Notes under the pieces: generated by a model
Told to the model about the DNA's origin: nothing
Database searches by the model: none
The model's input: the letters and a program-made list of their open reading frames with translations, nothing else
In this document: positions 1-3,727 of the stretch, in pieces
Position numbering within the stretch: the first letter of the stretch is position 1
Layout of the letters: every line of letters starts with the position of its first letter
Translations under genes and position numbers: made by a program
DNA from: a bacterium
Lineage (GTDB): Bacteria; Desulfobacterota; GWC2-55-46; S146-80; JALXFI01
Direction of reading: 5' to 3'
DNA: 6,036 nt
NCBI GenBank assembly: GCA_027069035.1
Contig: JALXFI010000208.1
Coordinates: forward strand, 1 to 6,036

Positions 1-477
1 TGGAGTAACAAAGCTTATATAGCACTTCCTAGCATGTCCTTTTAATCTTTTAACACATTTAATAAACAGATCCTCATAAAACTTGAAGCTAAGTTTGTTA
101 GTAATGCAAATTGGATCAAATCTCCAAATTAATTGACGAGATGAGTATCTTTTAGCTAAGTAAATAAAATCCTCTACTGCTTCCTCATAAGGAGGAACAT
201 TAAGCTCAAGCTCCTGATTACCGGTTATAGTAAAATGAAAAAAGAGATTCTTGGTTACTTCCTCTATTGCTTCTAACTTGCTTAAAAGAGGAGAGAAGTT
301 CTTTGACCAAAAAACAATTGCTTCTACCCTCTCCGGCTTAAGAGACACATATAACTGCTCTTTTGAAAAAGGGTGTTTTACATATAAGTAACCAGATCTT
401 AATCGATTAACAAACCAATCTGAGTAAAAAGCAGGAATATCTGTTCTTCGGCTAGCTGAAATTACCGACTTACCCAT
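1..477 (-). CDS. DUF1848 family protein, N-terminal part (cut by left window edge)
   Basis: The reading frame opens at ATG 477 and stays open for 159 codons to the window edge, so the C-terminus is missing. An in-frame TAG lies two codons upstream, which fixes the start, although no strong Shine-Dalgarno site is visible. The N-terminus carries SASRRTDIPAFYSDWF (residues 7-22), then YVKHPF, VSLKPERVEAIVFWSKN and, further on, FHFTITGN and IWRFDPI. These are the hallmark segments of DUF1848. From family knowledge, full-length members are about 300 residues and end in a Cys-rich cluster suggestive of an Fe-S or radical-SAM-like centre; that part lies outside the window and cannot be checked. The biochemical role of the family is not established. 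The gene follows the thioredoxin-like frame by 36 nt on the same strand, so it is probably the last visible gene of the redox operon. Confidence 0.85.
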   Translation of the reverse strand, partial: MGKSVISASRRTDIPAFYSDWFVNRLRSGYLYVKHPFSKEQLYVSLKPERVEAIVFWSKNFSPLLSKLEAIEEVTKNLFFHFTITGNQELELNVPPYEEAVEDFIYLAKRYSSRQLIWRFDPICITNKLSFKFYEDLFIKCVKRLKGHARKCYISFVTP

Positions 478-513
478 AAGCTACAAAGTAGCAAGCCTTA
501 AGAAAGACCTAGC

Positions 514-798
514 TTATCCATTTTTCACTGCCCACTCTTTAAATTCCTGATAGGGAACTTCCCCACATAAAGCCTTGTTAGTCTTTTCACTAAAAAAGCA
601 AGGAACTCCTAAGCTGCCACCACAAGCAGGAGCTATCACTTCTTTATGAAATCTCATTCCTTCTTTGTTCTGCTCATTATGCCATACTTCTTTTTGGTCA
701 CTTTTACCTTTGTTTCTTTCTCTAGTCTCTCAACTAAAGGCATCATGGCTAGACAGTGAGGGCATTCTGCCCCCATGATGCATTATTATCTCAGCCAT
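514..798 (-). pseudogene. Thioredoxin/glutaredoxin-like CPHC protein, broken by two compensating frameshifts
   Basis: No single frame spans this gene, but three joined frames give a coherent 94-residue thioredoxin-like protein. It starts MAEIIMHH, continues with GAECPHCLAMMPLVERLEKE carrying a CxxC redox site (C12/C15 after correction), and ends with KEVWHNEQNKEGM, ACGGSLGVPCFF and LCGEVPYQEFKEW. The first frame change is one extra G in a G5 run (+ strand C770-774). The second is one missing A in an A5 run (+ strand T691-695). The two shifts cancel, and both fall in homopolymers, so sequencing or assembly error is at least as likely as real decay. The start is good: AAGGAG lies 8 nt upstream and ATGGCTGA overlaps the stop of the FTR-like gene by 8 nt, a sign of translational coupling. 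Expected role: a small disulfide reductase that takes electrons from the FTR-like partner. Confidence 0.75.
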
Positions 799-1069
799 CT
801 TGCTTTCTCCTTACAAATAGGCTGCACCAACATTCACCCTTCTCCTGCCAAGTTTTCTGAACTTTAAAATTACAGGGGCATATTAGCTGAAGGTCCTCCT
901 TAAAATCTCCGGTTGTTACTCGGCAAGGACAGTATTTAAGACCATAATTCTCTTCATTGTTTAACACCCCTTGAGCTAAAAGCTCAACCTTTTGCTCATC
1001 TGGGTTAAGCATAAAATCATTGCCTTCTGCAAATCTTTCCCAAATCTTTATTAATTCTTGCTTATCCAC
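791..1069 (-). CDS. Ferredoxin-thioredoxin reductase catalytic-chain-like Fe-S protein
   Basis: This 92-residue protein has the ordered Cys motifs of the FTR catalytic (beta) chain: C47-P-C49, C64-P-C66 and C80-W-C82, followed by SLFVRR. In the plant and cyanobacterial enzyme, one Cys of the first motif, both of the second and one of the third hold a [4Fe-4S] cluster, while the other two form the redox-active disulfide. By analogy, C49 and C82 would be the disulfide here. Two points are unusual. The motif spacing (14 and 13 residues) differs from the plant pattern (16 and 8), and the catalytic His of CHC is replaced by Trp. No variable-chain partner is visible, as is usual outside photosynthetic organisms. 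The start is GTG 1069, 14 nt after the rubredoxin-like stop. It has only a weak ribosome site, but no ATG lies between the upstream in-frame stop and this codon. Its job is probably to pass electrons from a ferredoxin or rubredoxin to the thioredoxin-like protein encoded next. Confidence 0.85.
   Translation of the reverse strand: MDKQELIKIWERFAEGNDFMLNPDEQKVELLAQGVLNNEENYGLKYCPCRVTTGDFKEDLQLICPCNFKVQKTWQEKGECWCSLFVRRKQDG
807..812 (-). promoter_or_regulatory. Shine-Dalgarno site of the thioredoxin-like gene
   Basis: AAGGAG on the minus strand sits 8 nt before ATG 798, inside the last codons of the upstream FTR-like gene. It supports this start despite the frameshifts downstream and suggests coupled translation. 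Confidence 0.6.
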
Positions 1070-1083
1070 TGATTTAATATCTG

Positions 1084-1236
1084 CTACTTGGTAAGCCCCA
1101 TTACCTTTTTAGCTTCTTCTTCAGTTATCTCCACATAAGCATTGGGAGTATTGCAAGTTGGGCAAATCTCTGGCCCGGCAACCCCATAGTGAATATCATT
1201 GCAGACATTGCATCTCCAAAACTTTTTAGCTGCCAT
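1084..1236 (-). CDS. Small rubredoxin-like metal-binding protein (50 aa)
   Basis: The frame from ATG 1236 to TAG 1084 encodes 50 residues beginning MAAKKFWRCNVCNDIHYG and continuing to PEICPTCNTPNAYVEIT. Two CxxC knuckles (C9/C12 and C25/C28), with an aromatic residue before the first and Tyr-Gly after it, match the rubredoxin or rubrerythrin C-terminal fold, which binds one Fe (or Zn) through four Cys. The protein is the length of a bare rubredoxin domain plus a short acidic and Lys-rich tail. An in-frame TAG upstream rules out a longer form. GAGGAG lies 14 nt before the start, which is rather far. It heads the redox gene set, so a one-electron carrier role for the FTR-like protein is plausible; a structural Zn ribbon is the alternative. 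Confidence 0.83.
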   Translation of the reverse strand: MAAKKFWRCNVCNDIHYGVAGPEICPTCNTPNAYVEITEEEAKKVMGLTK

Positions 1237-1250
1237 CAGTATAAACTACT

Positions 1251-1256
1251 CTCCTC
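1251..1256 (-). promoter_or_regulatory. Possible Shine-Dalgarno site of the rubredoxin-like gene
   Basis: GAGGAG on the minus strand lies 14 nt upstream of ATG 1236. This is longer than the usual 5-9 nt, so its use is uncertain. No convincing promoter was identified upstream. Confidence 0.35.
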
Positions 1257-1338
1257 TTTTCTTAAAAAGGCAAAATTTGCTCCCTCAATTTTCAAGCAGT
1301 TTAAAAAAAGCTACCCTTCCGCCAACATCAGATTGCTG

Positions 1339-1464
1339 TCACCCAGCGAAAAAGAGCCTGTACCTGTCACTCTCCTCCTTTATGCGAAAGCTAACACTAA
1401 ATTCATAATCTGTCCAATTATCCTTTTGCTCTGTAGCCACATGTGTTCTTTCAAAAAGCCACAT
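1339..1464 (-). pseudogene. Possible remnant of a LamG-like / carbohydrate-binding domain
   Basis: A 41-residue minus-strand frame contains the segment DNWTDYEFSVSFRIKEESD (residues 15-33) followed by RYRLFFAG. The pattern W-x-D-Y-x-(hydrophobic)-x-V-x-F-R-I...F-F resembles the opening strands of concanavalin-like jelly-roll sugar-binding domains (LamG or GH16-like). After the stop at 1339, other frames continue with GDSNLMLAEG and then GRVAFFKLLEN, as would be expected of a domain broken by further frameshifts. The match rests on pattern recognition of a short stretch, and chance resemblance is possible. If real, it is debris of a secreted carbohydrate-binding protein, which would suit the polysaccharide-active genes upstream. 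Confidence 0.28.
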
Positions 1465-1580
1465 TCATTAGCTTTTACACAGCAGGCATTTGATTCTGCC
1501 AAGCTTGCCATTTAAACACTCTACCTCAATAGATCTTCATCTGGGTTTTGATTTCACATTCCTCTTAAAGCAAGCGATTC

Positions 1581-1956
1581 CTAAACCAGCAACTCCTCAA
1601 AACTGCTGTACCTTGCCTTCTCAAACTCTTTCTGATCAACACGCAAGAATTCCCACACCTCGTTAGTCCGCTTGCTTGCCTCCTTCGCCCAACGTTTGGC
1701 TTGTAAATCTTTTGCTGCTACATCAACATCTTCTCGACCCTTGGTTTCAACAACAAACATAGCTTCACCAGTCTTTACAATAAAGTCAGGAATATAACGA
1801 CGCAGAAAACCATCCTTGGCTAGTTCATCATTCGATAGATTCCAATAACGCAACCCCACATCCGCAAGCTGTTCGGCAAACTACCTCAAAAATTGTCTTA
1901 TCCCACTTGGTTAAATCGATTAGCGATTTAATTGCTTCTACGATAATATCTTTCAT
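1581..1956 (-). pseudogene. C-terminal fragment of a type III restriction (Res) / DEAD-helicase nuclease domain, frameshifted
   Basis: Two overlapping frames join into one sequence if one base (C1881) is skipped. The first part, 25 codons from ATG 1956, contains EAIKSLIDLTKWDKTIFEV. The second continues FAEQLADVGLRYW and then RRYIPDFIVKTGEAMFVVET, KGREDVDVAAKDLQAKRWAK and VWEFLRVDQ, ending at 1581. PDF followed by VVETKGRE is a PD-(D/E)xK nuclease core, and the flanking KD-x-KAK-x-W type segment is typical of the extreme C-terminus of type III restriction Res subunits and related helicases. Those proteins are many hundreds of residues long, whereas this totals 124, so the helicase part is missing. 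A good ribosome site (AAGGA, 8 nt before ATG 1956) leaves open a short stand-alone protein. Remnant gene is the favoured reading; sequencing error at 1881 is an alternative for the frameshift only. Confidence 0.6.
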
Positions 1957-1964
1957 AAGAGATT

Positions 1965-1969
1965 TCCTT
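1965..1969 (-). promoter_or_regulatory. Shine-Dalgarno-like site before the nuclease-domain fragment
   Basis: AAGGA on the minus strand is placed 8 nt before ATG 1956. The spacing is ideal, which is unexpected for what otherwise looks like the broken tail of a large gene. Confidence 0.4.
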
Positions 1970-2049
1970 TTTAAGACTGATAGATATACCAGGATACAAT
2001 CACAGATAGGCATCTAAACGACTCTTGTTTTTCCTTTCTCTTTGTTGGG

Positions 2050-3723
2050 TTAAGATGCATGCTTACTGTTAAAAAGAAATATATAGACCTCTGCACCGTT
2101 ATTTCCTGCATATACCCTGTTTTTTTGCGTATATATAGATGGTCTCACTCTTCCTCCTCTTTCTCTAAATATAGACCTACGTTTTATTTCGCCTACGCCT
2201 CTTCTTATTCTTCTTAAATATGTCTGCATACCACCTTCTCTGTTAGCATCAAATCTGAATCCATCAGGCCTTCCTCGCTTCATAGTTGTATGTTTATACT
2301 CGTGAGTTAATACAGGCCTCCAGTTTTTATCGAAAATCTTTATCACCGAGGCCATGCCGCTTGAGTCCTTGCGGTTGTAAGCGATGTAAAAATACTCATC
2401 ATCCGAATCAATTCCCGTTACATACCCCTCGATATACTCCTCACCTTTGCTGTTCTTATCGCTAGCAATGATTTTTGAGTCTACCACTTTCCAATTACTG
2501 TCCATCTTAGCCATTATTAAATCAGACGGGCATTGCCAATCTATTGCCGTTGCTGGGTATTCCCCGGTAGTTGTCCTGAATACCATATAATAATAACCGT
2601 TTTCATAAATTGCAGAAGGCTGACCTGCCGCCCCATCAGCTATCTGCGACAGATCCAGATCAAACTCGGAAATAAGATTAAGGTTCCTGTCAAAGCGCCG
2701 CACATGATACTTCGTCTTGCCGCTCTTCGAGAAGCTGCCGCGATACATTGTTATGACATACACATATTTGTCATCGAGAAAAACCTCGGGGTCGTCTTTT
2801 CTTTCATCTCCGGCCTGCTGGACATTATAGGCCCGGCCTGTGGCTATAGCTCCCGTATAGGCAACCCTTTCAAAATCATCGTTTAAAGAGTATTTTGCTC
2901 CGTAAAGAGAAGAGGTTTTTGATTGCCTGTTTCCAACCTCGTAAAAAGCATAGAGATAGTTACTGTCGCTGGCAATTCTTATGTCAGTGGGACCGCCGTT
3001 ATTGCCATGCGAAACAATCGTCTTTGTAACAATCTCCTTGTCCATCTCTTTATTAAATATCTTTACTCTTATATCTCTTCCTGATCTAGGGGGGTTATAG
3101 GCGTAGACAACAAACACCCTGTCTTTAGTGGCAGCAATTTCAGGGCGGTAGCCGTCGGGTTTGTCAACATCCACAACCTTAATGAGATTAAACGACACCT
3201 CTCCAGACCCGTTACTGTCTCCCTCGCTCTCTTCCTTTTTAATATCGGTTATCTTAATTGTCGTTCCCCACGTGCGAATTCCAACAACATCTGCTTTTTC
3301 TCCTTTAAATGAAACCCTTAATCCGTCTTTTTTGAACTCTTTCGGAAGATTTATCGGATTGTATTGTTTGCTGTCATCAGAAATTATTCCGTAAAATCCG
3401 CCTTCAAAGCTAATGTATCTAACAACGCCAGTTCCTGATACCGAGGAAGCATTCTCCCAGGCGTGTTTTTTAACGCATTTTTTCGTCACAGCAGGACAGT
3501 CTCCCTTACCAGAAGCAGTGCATGGTCCCCAGCCTATCTTAACTACTTTCCATTCATATCCTTCAGGGCACACGCAGGTAATCGGCTTTTTGGCTGTGCG
3601 GACGTATCCTCTTTCCACCTCGCAGAATTCTGAAGCGTTTAAATTTTGAACAATTAAGGCGCCAACTGTTATGAGAGCAACTGCCGCAATTATTCCTATT
3701 GTTACGGTAGTTGCTTTTTTCAT
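2050..3723 (-). CDS. Membrane-anchored Cys-rich / beta-propeller-like surface protein
   Basis: This 557-residue protein starts at ATG 3723 with AGGAGG 9 nt upstream. Residues 1-30 are a short Lys start plus one hydrophobic segment (IGIIAAVALITVGALIVQ), a signal anchor or uncleaved signal. Residues 31-86 are a Cys-rich module with C34, C50, C52, C68, C76 and C83, probably disulfide-bonded outside the cell. Residues 96-163 form a small beta domain (VVRYISFEGGFYGIISDD ... GLRVSFKG ... IRTWGTTIKITDI) that I believe recurs in secreted archaeal and bacterial proteins but cannot name. An acidic Ser/Gly linker follows. Residues 180-480 hold several 50-60 residue units of the type PEIAATKDRVFVVYAY, DIRIASDSNYLYAFYE, DPEVFLDDKYVYVITMYRG, QPSAIYENGYYYMVFR and GIDSDDEYFYIAYNRK, consistent with a beta-propeller. 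Residues 482-528 are Arg-rich, and a last strand pair precedes the stop. No catalytic residues are evident. The gene sits 4 nt behind the deacetylase/hydrolase gene and shares its N-terminal module, so it is probably a ligand-binding surface partner. Confidence 0.7.
   Translation of the reverse strand: MKKATTVTIGIIAAVALITVGALIVQNLNASEFCEVERGYVRTAKKPITCVCPEGYEWKVVKIGWGPCTASGKGDCPAVTKKCVKKHAWENASSVSGTGVVRYISFEGGFYGIISDDSKQYNPINLPKEFKKDGLRVSFKGEKADVVGIRTWGTTIKITDIKKEESEGDSNGSGEVSFNLIKVVDVDKPDGYRPEIAATKDRVFVVYAYNPPRSGRDIRVKIFNKEMDKEIVTKTIVSHGNNGGPTDIRIASDSNYLYAFYEVGNRQSKTSSLYGAKYSLNDDFERVAYTGAIATGRAYNVQQAGDERKDDPEVFLDDKYVYVITMYRGSFSKSGKTKYHVRRFDRNLNLISEFDLDLSQIADGAAGQPSAIYENGYYYMVFRTTTGEYPATAIDWQCPSDLIMAKMDSNWKVVDSKIIASDKNSKGEEYIEGYVTGIDSDDEYFYIAYNRKDSSGMASVIKIFDKNWRPVLTHEYKHTTMKRGRPDGFRFDANREGGMQTYLRRIRRGVGEIKRRSIFRERGGRVRPSIYTQKNRVYAGNNGAEVYIFLFNSKHAS
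3467..3701 (+). repeat. Direct repeat, copy 1 (anchor and Cys-rich module of the propeller gene)
   Basis: These 235 bp match 5802-6036 at an offset of 2335 bp with only five differences, at 3477, 3580, 3582, 3597 and 3600, and without gaps. All five are transitions. It encodes most of the transmembrane anchor and the six-Cys module. Upstream on the + strand (3466 and lower) the similarity fades at once. Confidence 0.95.
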
Positions 3724-3727
3724 TGTT

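Larger units (their letters stand above)
1237..1580. other. Region of about 340 bp without an intact gene
   Basis: Neither strand carries a recognisable intact gene here. The minus strand holds only short frames of about 40 codons, one of which resembles part of a sugar-binding domain (separate entry). A plus-strand frame (1189-1515) overlaps the start of the rubredoxin-like gene antisense and shows no family features. The stretch probably combines gene debris with the leader of the redox operon. No clear hairpin terminator or promoter could be singled out by eye. Confidence 0.5.

Noticed and set aside
1380..1511. Minus-strand 43-residue frame starting MASLAESNACCVKANECG as a small Cys-containing peptide gene
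   Set aside because: It overlaps the sugar-binding-like fragment in another frame, has only a distant GAGG-type site and matches no known family, so it cannot be supported.
1189..1515. Plus-strand frame of 108 codons, and an overlapping 69-codon frame at 1199-1408
   Set aside because: They run antisense over the start of the rubredoxin-like gene and across gene debris, show no domain features and lack a convincing ribosome site.
1828..2013. The 61-codon frame as an independent gene
   Set aside because: Its useful part, from ATG 1956, joins the nuclease fragment after a one-base shift; the rest reads an off-frame tail and a Cys-rich stretch without meaning.
2014..2049. Transcription terminator after the propeller gene
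   Set aside because: No inverted repeat followed by a T-run was found in the short gap.
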